Of a stretch of DNA of 64,000 nt, positions 38,539-49,800 are shown one piece after another. The notes below the pieces were generated by a model. That model was not told the DNA's origin. It saw nothing but the letters and a program-made list of their open reading frames with translations, and made no database searches. The DNA comes from Bolinopsis microptera (Eukaryota > Ctenophora > Tentaculata > Lobata > Bolinopsidae). Location of the stretch: assembly GCF_026151205.1 (NCBI RefSeq), contig NC_087084.1, positions 4,581,538 to 4,645,537 on the forward strand, written 5' to 3'. Made by a program: the position numbers and the translations under genes. Each line of letters starts with the position of its first letter. The stretch's first letter is position 1.

Positions 38539-40568
38539 TTACATCATATGGAAGAAAACTGCCAAGAGGGGCGCCAAAACAAACGCTAGAGTTGACGCAG
38601 AATTGCATTTGTCGGTGGAGCAGTCGGAACAGGTTTTGTCTTTCTTCGCTGCTTCAGAACACGGTCCACAACCCTTGTTAGCCACGCTGTAGGTTTTTGC
38701 TACCGCTGCACTCCCGGGTCTGAAATATTGGGCGGTTAAGTTTTTCAATTAATTCAATACTTTTTAGATTAATACTTGATACTTAGTTACCTAAAAAGTG
38801 CCAAACTAGATAATAGCTAGGAAGGCCTTGCTTTAATGAAACTCAAAGAACTACCGTTAATTTCGCTAATTATTACTAGCTAGTAACTACTGTTAATTTG
38901 GATAGTAAGTGATAAGTAAGTGATAAGCAAACAAGTTGATTATTGGTATTTTGGTGTGAATCCTCATTTCCGTACTTGTTGCATGCGATGGCAGTGGCTT
39001 TCTCAGCGTGACAAATTGTCGCTGTTTTGGATGCCACCAATGCTTCTTTTACCAAGCTGTAGTCGTAACACTCGAACTTTTTTGCTTCAGCTGAAGATTG
39101 ATGGGTGTCAGTAATGTTATTAACGGGTGATACTCGTAAAACATTTGTTCCAAATCCAAAGGACCGTCGACGAGTCCAACTCGGCGCGCGTCCTGGTAGG
39201 TTATAAACCTACAAGTAATGTTATAGCTAATCTGGATTCTAAGGAGCACAGAATAATGGGCAGGCTAGGAGGTTAATGGATTATTGCTGGAAAAACGTCA
39301 GCTGGAAAGAGGGGACAATGCCCACCACGCAAAGTGGAGGTGGAGTTAGGGCAAACAGTGACACTATCGTTGGCGGGGTGGAGGCAGATATGTGTGCCTT
39401 GCAAGAGGTGCCGAGGTGGGGATGGATTTTAACATTCGTTCAGCATTAGACACTTTTTTATAGTGTGATTATAATAAACACTGCAAGGAATAAGTTACTG
39501 AGCGGCGCTCAGCCTGTCATTCCACCGCATCTTTATTCTTCATATGTTTATAAACATTATAGCCTAGGGTCCCCAGGTAAGGAATAATACGAAAGGGAAG
39601 CGGGAATGGGGAACATCATTAGAGAGGCGCCAAATTATGTTCCAATTAGCAAGCAATGATTGACCTGTTCGTTATTTGTTTTTGTTCATTGACCCTCAAC
39701 AAACAAATGTCAGATATGCAAAATTTGATATGTATTTTATGTATCAATGATCATATAGTTCAAAATTTGATTTATTATGTCTTTATGTCTCCATTGCAAA
39801 TTCAGATTTACCTGGAGCTGCTACTTTTACGTTACATCCGGTTTCTGCTTCGGCAACGCATTGGGCACATGTCGCAGTACTGTCATCAGGGCATGGTCCA
39901 CACCCGTACTCTTGAGCACTCAGACCTCCGTACTGCGACCACACGGGACTGAGGGAATGATGGATTTTATATTGGTGTATTAAAGTTAGTAATAGTATGC
40001 TGATATTTTTTTTTAAATAAATTGCTGTTGTTGTTGTTAATAGTATGCTGAATGTAAAACATGGTAGGAGTTGGGTTCGATATGGGTTAGACACCCGTTG
40101 AAAGTTACATCAAAGTAGTCAAAATATTGTAAGTTCATTTGTTAACTAGACATGTGAGATGTGACCATTCATCAATGACTCGAGTGTATCTATTAATTAA
40201 AAATATCAAATTATTTAAAAAAAGGAAAAGTCAACTCACGATGTACATGCGACAACTCCGTCGACGCAGGCCTCGGCAGTGGCGCCATCAGCGCCATTAC
40301 ACTTCATGACTTCCGCCGCTGTGGGTGTTTACTGTTTACGTTGTTTATTCTCAAATTTGTATTGTACTATTTATCCTTAAAATCTTCTAATCTTATTTAA
40401 ACGTAACAACAGTCTGTTCGATTGCATAACAAAGCAGTTGTATTATCATACGGTGGTACTCGTTAACAGAAATAAATTAGCCAAGCACACGATGTTCTAT
40501 TCTCTAAAAAATAAACATTACTTACAGACAGCTGAGAAGACTCCTATCAGGATCACGAAAACCTTCAT
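38539..40568 (-). CDS. GPI-anchored two-domain LU-like cell-surface protein, copy 4
   Basis: Exons 40526-40568, 40240-40318, 39812-39948, 38976-39090 and 38539-38719. Lengths and phases match copy 1, giving 184 residues. Signal peptide, 16 cysteines and GPI tail are intact. Phe156 is Ser here, between the Cys155 and Cys158 pair of domain 2. The donor of exon 4 reads GTACGG instead of GTACGA. Introns have diverged more than exons: the stretch near 39261-39460 has several indels that would break any reading frame, while no exon carries an indel. That argues for purifying selection on the gene. Confidence 0.82.
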
Positions 40569-41789
40569 TTTTCTGCTTTGACGATACGCTAAAGTGGAAT
40601 TGTTTTATCTTATTATTGCTTTGTTTTACGATATATTAACATATCAATATATATATACAACATAACATATTGATATATGAACATGTCAATATACAACTTA
40701 ACATATTGATATTTTAACATATCAAAGTCATCAAAAACTGCTGCATGCTAACCGAAATGAATGACTGTAGTTTACAAATAAATTTGTACTAGTTCTAAAC
40801 TTCAATTACCCATAACAAAGCTTCGCAATGGCAAAATCAACAGTGTTGACGAGGACTTATTTTTTCAGACTGAATGGGACAAGCACCACTGAGGGGACTG
40901 TTTCCTAAAACAAAACTTAACTGAAGGCATGCCTCGGCCTCTGCATATAAAATATTTTGAATTATGTATGCATAATATAGTCACATCGGTAATCTCATTA
41001 TATGCGGAGCCAGTCCACTTAATTGACGTAAGTTAATATCAAGAGAAACAACGTTCTTTACTTTGACCAAGTTCACGAATCGAGACTATTCCGAAGAATA
41101 CCTTGAAGTCTAAGTTAAGCAGCAGATTTTTAAAATTTTTGCTATTTCAGCCTTTAATTATCGTAAACAGCGATAAGATCACGATTAGTATGCGACCGGA
41201 TCGTTAATTTCTAATTTTTATAATCTGGCAGCCCGTGTCCCGTTCAAGTGCGTACCTATCCTCGTAGCCGACAAAGTTAATTAAGGGTGGCTAGTATGAT
41301 CGATATACCAAAAGAGTGGAAGGGTGTAAGTATTTTCTCTTTCATTATTCTACTCTTACTTGTGTTACTGAGCATTCTGTTTCTGCATTGTGGAAAGCAC
41401 AAAAACCTTGGACTCGATGTTAAGGATAGAGTAATTCTTGTAATGAGTTTACATTATATGCAATCATTGCTGTTTTATTCGTGAAATATGAAAGTTTGTT
41501 GGAAATCGAATCAGTGATTTAATCTATAAGTTGCAATTTTGGTAATAAGCGATAAAATGAAGTTGCACTTATTCGATCATTGAAAATTGACCTAATTGTG
41601 GTAAACAAACTGACAAATACTCGTAATCTATAACGTATGGCACAACTAAATTATAAAAGCAGTTGAACTGGTAAATACCGAATAATTATAAAAATAAGCA
41701 AAGTCACTACATCTATCTTTGAGTTTGACTGGCTGAAAAAGCTTTTCGGAACAAAATAAAGCTTATCATATTTTATGGAGATTCTCAAA

Positions 41790-42786
41790 GGCAGTGTTTA
41801 TGTCCGTTAAAATCATTAAAACACACTGCACCTATGTTATAAGATTGCAGCGATGCACAACTGGGCCGCCTACGAGCTGTGAAGGATTGACATCGTCAAT
41901 CAAGCTATAAGAGAACTGTTTGAATATAAACAACTATCCTCAATAAACTGAAATGAATACGTTATTTTAACACCCATACCTAGTCATCAAATGAGTATAA
42001 AATATAATAATAAACTTCTTTCAATAATATTTTAATAAACAAACTACGTTGTAAATTCTATAACTCCCCCAAGTTTCAAACTATAAATCGATTGAAGCGG
42101 ACCAGAGTGCAGAGTTGCTGACTGTATTACCGCAATATGATGCTACGTTAGCTGTATACTTAGGCACACGGACACTTAGAAACTATTGAAAGCTGCGATG
42201 CGATAGAATAAATTGTTACATATGTTAAATACCATATTATATACATATAGCGTATATAATTATATCCATTTTGCACTTAATAATACAGCTTAATGACCAA
42301 GCTCAGAGTCCTAAGACAACAATTATAATATAGCCCCAATGGGTTAAGCCGTTGATTCATGAGTTTGCAATACAAAAGATGCTCAATCTTTCTGTTTCTG
42401 TTAAGAACTTCTTTTATCGTCTGTAAAGTGTAAGTTTCTTTCTCTTTCGATTTGCAAACTAAAACAATGAAGGTTACAAGGGAATATATTTTTGTTAAAC
42501 TTAGTATTGTGGGTGATAACCAACCACCCATTTAGGAAAGCTCCACCGTACTGTCCCCTTTAGGAAAGCTCCACCGTACTGTCCACACTTTTAGGAACGT
42601 TCCACTGTTCTGTCTTCCACTGTACTGTCCAGTTCCCGTAAATACCGTGATCAGTGAGCCGGCAGTACAATCAGTCCAACTAGCCGGGCTAGTAGCCCAT
42701 TCGCTGTACTCACTAGATGTGTGTCCCAATTTTAATCAGTTCACGAGCAAGTAAAATAAATTGGTCACCTTTTAAGCCGTGCCTCT
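41790..42786. repeat. Truncated, diverged fifth array unit
   Basis: Follows the first part of the unit (GGCAGTGTTTATGTCC onward) with many substitutions. It has only two minisatellite monomers (42535-42600), no GTAAAGTGTAA array, and ends after CCTTTTAAGCCGTGCCTCT. The hAT target is a single CTACGAGC (41870-41877), the state before insertion. It contains no LU-like exon. Confidence 0.88.
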
Positions 42787-43353
42787 CATAGTTGTTAAGT
42801 TCGTCGAAGAAATGCGAAAAGTTCGTCCAGTTCGGCACCTTTTAAAAATTCGTGAAAATTCGTGAAAATTCGTTGCGTAAATTTTCTTGGCATATGTTTT
42901 GATTTTATAATGAATGGCTTAGGTGCGATCACTATTACACTTGTAAACAAATGATATAGTTAGATAGTTATACATACTTGTATTGAAAAAATATATAAAC
43001 AGAGCTGGTTCACAGATTACAATTAAGCATCAATTATAGCAACAGCTCTCAAATTATCATTGTTATCTAAATAATCTATAGCATATGTGATCTTAGTGAT
43101 CTTAGTGCCAGCACTAGTGCTCTCTGTCCAGATTGCTGATTCGCTAGCTATGTCGTTCAGAAGCTTTAAGTTGGAGTGAACGTAAACCAGCTTTCTGGCC
43201 TTTTTTGTTCTTAGTTTATTTCTCCTTTTCGAGTACACATATTTAAACTGGCTCCAATTTGTAAAGTTCGGTTAAAGTTCGTCTATTTCGTTAAAAAATT
43301 CGTCCAGTTCGGCACCTTTTTAAAGTTCGTCCAGGACGTCCGTAACAACTATG
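42787..43353 (-). mobile_element. hAT-like remnant with CATAGTTGTTA inverted ends
   Basis: Ends are CATAGTTGTTAAG and its inverse CGTAACAACTATG. Subterminal TTCGTCCAGTTCGGCACC words occur at both ends. A minus-strand frame (43023-43238) contains LRTKKARKLVYVHSNLKLL, which resembles the conserved C-terminal end of hAT transposases, followed by an acidic segment. No 8 bp target duplication is visible. Similar GTTCGGCACC-type words recur near 43880 and 44710, probably broken relatives. Confidence 0.6.
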
Positions 43354-43408
43354 CTGATAATACTACTAGCTTAATAGCTATGTATGGAACTGATTACTAA
43401 CAATGAGG

Positions 43409-43542
43409 GGTCGTTCACATACCCCGTAATCAGTTTTACCATAGCTATTATATTTATGTCAATATTACACTAGCGTAATCAATAATCATTTGAAAACCCC
43501 AACCTCCTCAGCTGATTACGTAATACTAATATGTAAACGACC
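43409..43542. mobile_element. Small MITE with GGTCGTTCACATA ends
   Basis: Left end GGTCGTTCACATA and right end TATGTAAACGACC are inverse with one mismatch. Inner CCGTAATCAG and CTGATTACG are also inverted. An independent hairpin (AATAGCTATG / CATAGCTATT) overlaps its left part. No target duplication is clear. Confidence 0.5.
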
Positions 43543-45480
43543 GTCGACCCTTAACATTTCGGGATCGGAAGAAAGCGGCACGTACTATTTCGACGAAATT
43601 TATACACGTTACTAACATCGTTGATTCATGATGCCAATCTTTCACAGCTCAGTGGTGTATTTCGCCGAAAAGCATTATTGGATACCGAGAAGCATTTTTG
43701 GATGCGCGGCGCGACACACTCACAGTAACGCATCGCGCGCGTTGATTCACGCGCGATGTCAATCCTTCACTGTTCATGTTCACAGCTCGGCGAGGCCCAG
43801 TCATGGTGCATATCGCCAATTTAGTAACATAGTTGGTCAGTTCGTACAAAAGTCGTAAAAAATTCGTACAGTTCGGCACGTTTTTTCAGTTCGGGATTAG
43901 TTTGGGAAAAATTCGCCTCATAAATTTTCGAAATATATAATGAAAAGCTAATTGCAACAAGAAATGCGGCCGCTTTTCTTTTGTGGATGGCCGCTCAATT
44001 TCCCGATCCGTGATGGCGTATTTATCATATTCCATACAACCTGGGGACGGCTCAGTCTTTACTGTTTATATAAACATGCAAATATGGCGAAGTGACATGC
44101 CGACTGCCGATCGCCGAGCGCCGCCCAGTTAATATAATTCTATATTGAATTTGAAAATCGTGTATACTTCTATGTAACCTTAATATGTTTATTGTTTATG
44201 CAACCTGACACGGATCTGTGCAAAATAGTAATACTAACTCAAAATAATAATAATATGCTATTAATTAGTGCCTAGTGGGATACGTACATGATGAAATTAA
44301 TAATGTACTTGGTTGGTTCAGCGCCGCGCGCCAACAATTATATAATTCAGATTGTCACGCAAAATAACTTTGCGCAGGTAGTCACGTGGGCGATAACAGT
44401 GCTCGCAGGCACGTACGGTCGCACACTCGCACACTCGCAAAGCTACCATATAAAAAAAACCTCGATCGCTAACCCTTGTCTTTGACTCTTTTGTGCCTTT
44501 GGCACTTTGAGTCATGGATCGGGAAAAAATTTGTGTTTGGCGGGAAACGATGACGTGCGGATGCATGTTAATATTTTAAATCTGAAATTCAACCTCCCGG
44601 ACAAAAATAACAAATTTTTCGGACTGAAGTGATTACATTTACTGATTAAAAAACAAAATTTTTTTAAAAAATTCGGTAAAAATTCCTCGACAGCTATTTA
44701 AAATTTGTACAGTTCGACACCTTTTAAAAGTTCGTACATACAGTAACGTAAAGACCAAGTATGTTTAGTAAAGCACTAGTGGTTGCAAGAAGCATTATAT
44801 TATTGGCTGCGCGGCGCGGCCCAGTAGTGCATCGCGCTACAACAAACATCGTCAAATAGATTACTCGAAGCTCAAAGCTGTAAAGAAAGTATTTATCCAA
44901 AATAATTCCGATCCCGAGGATTGTTACTGGGCCGCGCTCAGCCTGTCATTCCGCCAAATCTTTATTCGCCAAATCTTAATGTTTATGAACATAATAGCCT
45001 GGGTCCCAAGGTAAGAGGATTGACATAACTTATAAATTTATAATATATTAATTCTAAATACTGAATGCATCGCATTTTAAGGGTTTTGGTATTTTCGTAG
45101 CTAAATTGCACTAAAGCTTTCGCGCTTGCACTTCACACTTGCGCGTAGTTCGTAAACTGAAAACTCGTGGGTACGATATATGTGATTACTGAACAATAAA
45201 TTCGGCTCGACTCTCATTACATTCTTTTAATAACTTGCTGTGCGAGATTTCAATACTATTAATTTGCAAATGCTAATTTAACATTTAGATCTTTACATCA
45301 TCTTCTTTCACATAGCCATGTGTCTAAGCGTACGTGCTACTAGCGAGAGGGCTATGGTTAGAGCATAAACAGGTATTATACTGGACGAATCTCACTCGTT
45401 AACGGGTGATACTCGTAATTTACTATCACGCGCCGCTTTTTCTCAAAATATTAGTCTAAGCCTATACCAGCCGGCAAAGT
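43543..45480. other. Gene-free region with MITE fragments
   Basis: No supported gene. It contains CG-rich words (GCGCGGCGCG near 43710 and 44810), GTTCGGCACC-type fragments, and two copies of the short MITE family: 44038-44132 inverted and 44924-45014 direct. A fragment near 45400 (TTAACGGGTGATACTCGTAA) also occurs in each array unit, for example near 7238. Confidence 0.6.
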
Positions 45481-45484
45481 TTTT

Positions 45485-45798
45485 ATATGTAACCTACATA
45501 CAACGTTAAAATTTAGTTGAGTTTTGAACGTTGCTTATAGTTGATAAGGTAACCTTGATCTAACGTAAAATAATAAACGTTTTGCAACGTTAAAAATAAA
45601 ACCTATAACCAACGTTAGATATTTAACGTTTAACAACGTTTTATATGAAACCTACATACAACTTTAAAATATAGTTGAATTTTAAACCCTGCTTATAGTT
45701 AATAAGGTAACCTTGATCTGACGTCAAATAATAAACGTTTTGCAACGTTAAAAATAAAACCTATAACCAACGTTAGATATTTAACGTTTAACAACTAT
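45485..45798. repeat. Two tandem copies of a ~158 bp AACGTT-rich repeat
   Basis: The copies begin near TATATGTAACCTACATACAA and TATATGAAACCTACATACAA. Both contain AATAATAAACGTTTTGCAAC and TAACCAACGTTAGATATTTA, and many AACGTT palindromes. The second copy breaks off at TTTAACAAC, where the palindromic array of the large transposon starts. Confidence 0.85.
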
Positions 45799-46334
45799 AG
45801 CCAAAGCTATAGCTGTCGCCGCGATATCTAGCGCTAGATAGCGCTATCTAGCGCTATCTAGCGTAAACTGTCACAAACCGACATTCTCCGCTAGATAGCG
45901 CTATCTAGCGCTAACAAGCGTTATCTAGCGGAGAATGTCGGTTTGTGACAGTTTACGCTAGATAGCGCTATCTACCGCTAGCTGTCGCCGCGATATCTAG
46001 CGTAAACTGTCACAAACCGACATTCTCCGCTAGATAGCGCCAGATAGCGCTAGATAGCGCTAGATAGCGTTGCGTCAGATGTCGTTGCGACATATAGCGT
46101 TAGATAGCGCTAGATACCGCTAGATGTCGCAAAAAAAAGGGCGGAAATTTTATGAAAATAGCGCTATCTGTCGCCTGGCGTCAGTGCTGCGTGCTTAGCG
46201 TCATCTAGCGTCATCTAGCGTCATCTAGCGTCATCTAGCGTCATATAAGCATATAGCGTCATATAGCGCTAGATAGCGCTAGATAGCGCTAGATAACGCT
46301 AGATAGCGACATTCGAAAGGTGCCGTGCACTTAG
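45799..46334. repeat. Palindromic TAGCGC-TATC array at the left terminus of the large transposon
   Basis: Dense repeats of CTAGATAGCG / CGCTATCTAG and CTAGCGTCAT. They include a hairpin with arms AGCGTAAACTGTCACAAACC and onward (about 45861-45895) and their complement (about 45921-45958), then another partial direct copy of the arm (about 45998-46035). The same TAGCGTCATC words flank the other end of the element (53384-53512), so the array belongs to the transposon termini. Confidence 0.85.
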
Positions 46335-46730
46335 TACTCCAGTAGCAGGGAGGTGTTGAGTGTGCACTTCGCTGCATAGAGTTTTTTGCTACTGAATCGG
46401 GTTAAATAGGCCATTGGTAACTCAAATCACCGAGGGGGGAATTTTGTGTCGCTAGTCCCAACCCTGTGGAGCCACGCCCATATTTCATATAAGACGCGTA
46501 TGTGGAAAATTCGTATCTCAGCTTCTGAAGGGCTTAGAGACTTAAACTTGAGCTTAAAATGACCGCAATATGCATATTTATATTAGCACTATGAAGGTAC
46601 TGAAGCCTTTAGGGACTCAGTTTTTGAGAAAAATGAAAAAAACTAATTTTCACCGAGGCGCGATGGCAATGACAGGCTTCAAGCTACTAAAATTCAAAAA
46701 GTTGAGTGTATAATATTGTGAAAAGTAAAA
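46335..46730. repeat. Left terminal inverted repeat of the large transposon
   Basis: Inverse of 52988-53383. The match runs from TACTCCAGTAGCAGGGAGG through GGGCGTGGCTCC-type sequence to AATATTGTGAAAAGTAAAA, with small differences. Confidence 0.9.
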
Positions 46731-46888
46731 ATGTGCTGGCTTAATCTGACAGAAGAGTTACAATATAAACAAAAGCTTACAAATGATCAAAATAACTGAT
46801 TTGTACTGACAAACAATTCGTCTTATATAAACTTTTACAATTACCAAACAATGTCTACTCATGTAACTAAAAATAAATTAAATCTCTG

Positions 46889-49800
46889 CTAATTCGCATT
46901 ATTGATCGGATTTTTGCACATTTCACGACATTTGCAATAGTGAGAGCATGCATATTGTTTCTGTCTGCATGGGCAGGTGATCCTGACACAGGATTTACAT
47001 TTACATGGTTCAGGTATATCAAGGGGTCTTTGTGGAGGCACAAACCAAGTGGGAGATAAGTTGCTGTCGTATCCATATTCCGTAACATCAAGGATCTGAG
47101 ATGCATCCCCTGTTGCAGCTTCGAGCCACAACCTCGCTTGGAAATATGCCCTTCTAATATGCTGCCTTATTTCATTAGATGAGCATGGAAGATCCACAAA
47201 TCTTACGTTTCTTACTTGCTGCCGCATCCTTAGTCTAAGTTCATCAAAAGTTGCACAGTTCACGAAGGCCTTGCTAGCTACAACTTTCACCAAAAATTGT
47301 TCTGCTTTTTCGAGCATATCCTCGTTAAGCACATCCAATCCAAAATCTTCGATAAAATGACTGAACTGCTTTAAAGCTTTTAACAAAGCCAACTTTGTGC
47401 CAACTTTTGAAACAGTGTCACAACCTGTTAATGCGTGAGCTGCTGGCAGGCTTCTCACTAGACTAGACTCGACCTTGCCCAGTAGCAAGTGTAGAGGAAG
47501 CAATTCTTTTTGGCGTATTGTCTTTACTTTAAAATCACCCTTCCTGAGCAAGTAAAGATTAAGACCATGCCATGCACTTTGGAGATAGTAAAGAAGGTTT
47601 ACGAAAATGTCTGTGTCAGGTGACACAACAGAGACACAGCAACTTTCTGTTGATAAAGCATGAATCTTACTGATCGAAAACATAATACGATCATCAGCCT
47701 CCTCATGAGATGCCCTAAATTCTATCGCTTCAGTTATTAAACCATCTGAAATCACTGTGCATTTATCTGGGTCCGATTTTAAGCCTCCTGCCAAATAAAG
47801 TGGCTTTGCTGATTTGTAGTGAGAAGAACAATATTTTACAAAAAAGTTCTGATAACTGATTTTGTTAGACTGTCTGTCGAAGAAATCATTCAAAGGAGAT
47901 GGCAAGGACTGTTCCTCAGACACCACCTCACAAACCGCACCTAGATTCAAATTGCCGTCTTTGGTTGCTCTAGTTGCTCGTGTTGCTCCTTTGATGGACA
48001 TATCTTTGTAATTTTCTAGAATGAGATGTATCTGCTCACTTTGCTGCCCATATGAAATCACGTTATTCAGAATTTTCTCACAGAACGAGCCGAAGGTTTT
48101 GACATCTGTTAACTTGACTGATGTCCATTTCCTGATAATCGCCATAAAATCAATTACAACTGCTGTCGTTTTTACATGAGGTATCTGGTTTGTGTTGTTA
48201 ATCACAATCGATTCCTTGTCAAGTAATTGCAGCAATTGTTTAGAAAGATCTGATTTGGGGGCTTTCTTTTGCTTCAGGGAATCTTTCTCTAGAAGATAAA
48301 CTGGACGTGAAGTTAAAGGATACATGATCACTTCCTCCAAACCCCATCCCCTGGACGCTGCATACTCGATAAAGTTTACTGCAGATGTATTTAGTTGGTC
48401 GTCTGTGGGCACCTTTACCTTCTTCTGTTTGGCCATTACAGTGGATTCAATGGACATATAAGGAGACTGATATTTAAAGCTTATGGAGGCGTGTAAGCTC
48501 TTGCTTTTGTCAGTTAAACGTTCTTGGACAAATTCGGCATAGTTTGCTTGTCCAAATTCGACACAGTTCAACAGGTACTCTGTGTTTTCAACGACTTCAC
48601 GACTTGTTAGATTGATCAGCTTAGCAGAGCTATCAACTTCAAACGGATTGCCTACTGTTTTAATGTAGTTGACCAGTTTTTCTGCTCGAGACTTGCCCTT
48701 CCCTGCAGATTTAAGATTGAACTCGTGGTGAAGATGGTTCAGCTCTCCTTGGTGTTCACCAATATCTGCTGTTTCTTTTACGAAAGAGACAAACAAATCT
48801 TTGTGGTGCTTTATGATGTTCCACAGAGCCACTGCTTCTTTCTGGCGAGTTGACCCAATAATACCACCTGCTGCCTTAGCCGTGAAGTTGTATGCCTTTT
48901 CCAGGGCCTGGTCAAATCCTATTGCACTTCCTTTGCGCTCTGATAAGTAACAGACAAAGTTCCCATCTTTGAAGTGCTTGTGTAGGGCAGGGAACTTTCT
49001 CTGTACATCCAAACAATCTTGATAAAAGAGCGCTCCATATCTACTGTAATTGGGCTTCCCTGTGCCAAAGAAGATTCCTAAACTCCTTTCCACTGCAGAA
49101 AGAAACAGTTCCCAGTTTCCAGTTCGGACGGATACCTCAAAGTCTCTCGCACACGGGAACATGTCTCTCAGAAAAATCTCCCAGTAGAGAAAGTTTTCGT
49201 TTCCGTGATTAGATCCTTTGAACTCAAGAAACGCTTTGTGTAACCTGTCTAATGAAACCTTGTAACTCTCCCAACAGCTCTCAAAGTCGTTTCCGTCAGA
49301 GTTATCATAGACTTTTGTTAATACTTGTTCAATGTCAAATTCTATGCCATCAAGATCGATTTCCTCCTTGCATAGAATGAATTCATCGCTTTCGAGAAAA
49401 GCTTCATATTGTAGACGTAATATAGACTCAGCAATCATATTAATGCCGTCTTTTGCTTTCATATAATCACCTCCTTTCAGAACACTTGACAGTGCGACAT
49501 CAGCTGCAAAGACTCCGGACTTTTTCAGGGCTTCTCCAATTCCTGAGGGATTTAGCCACTTTCCGATTGCCCCCATGATTATCTTACTCCAATGGAACGG
49601 GCCAAGACCTAAAAATATTGACCCGAACAATTCCGGTTTCAATAGTTGTATGTCTTTAGCCAGACAGTACACCCCTTCATCACACCATAGTGCTCCAGAA
49701 CTTTCGCCTCTCTGATGCAGCACATCTTTGAAGTTCATCATAGAAGTGTAGATGCTGTCCATCAAGGTGGCAGGATACGGCAGTATCGGGATAAATGATC

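Larger units (their letters stand above)
31402..41789. repeat. Tandem array unit 4 (most diverged full unit)
   Basis: Same order as unit 1, with more scattered substitutions and small indels. It keeps the hAT derivative with a perfect target duplication, lacks the double fold-back, and has gained a Helitron-like insertion. 32028-38538 and 40569-41789 hold no gene besides the repeats listed. The minisatellite lies at 32686-33362 and the GTAAAGTGTAA array at 33701-33871. Confidence 0.95.

Noticed and set aside
43628-43879. Overlapping plus and minus frames around a CG-rich palindromic stretch
   Set aside because: Both derive from GCGCG-rich inverted sequence; no domain or splice evidence.
45799-46334. 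Reading the TAGCGC array as a CRISPR-like array
   Set aside because: Words are contiguous and palindromic without unique spacers, in a eukaryotic genome; it is a transposon terminal repeat.
46867-47106. Minus-strand 79-residue frame at the 3' end of the transposon gene
   Set aside because: Alternate frame of the CXC-coding region; its residues follow from the real frame.
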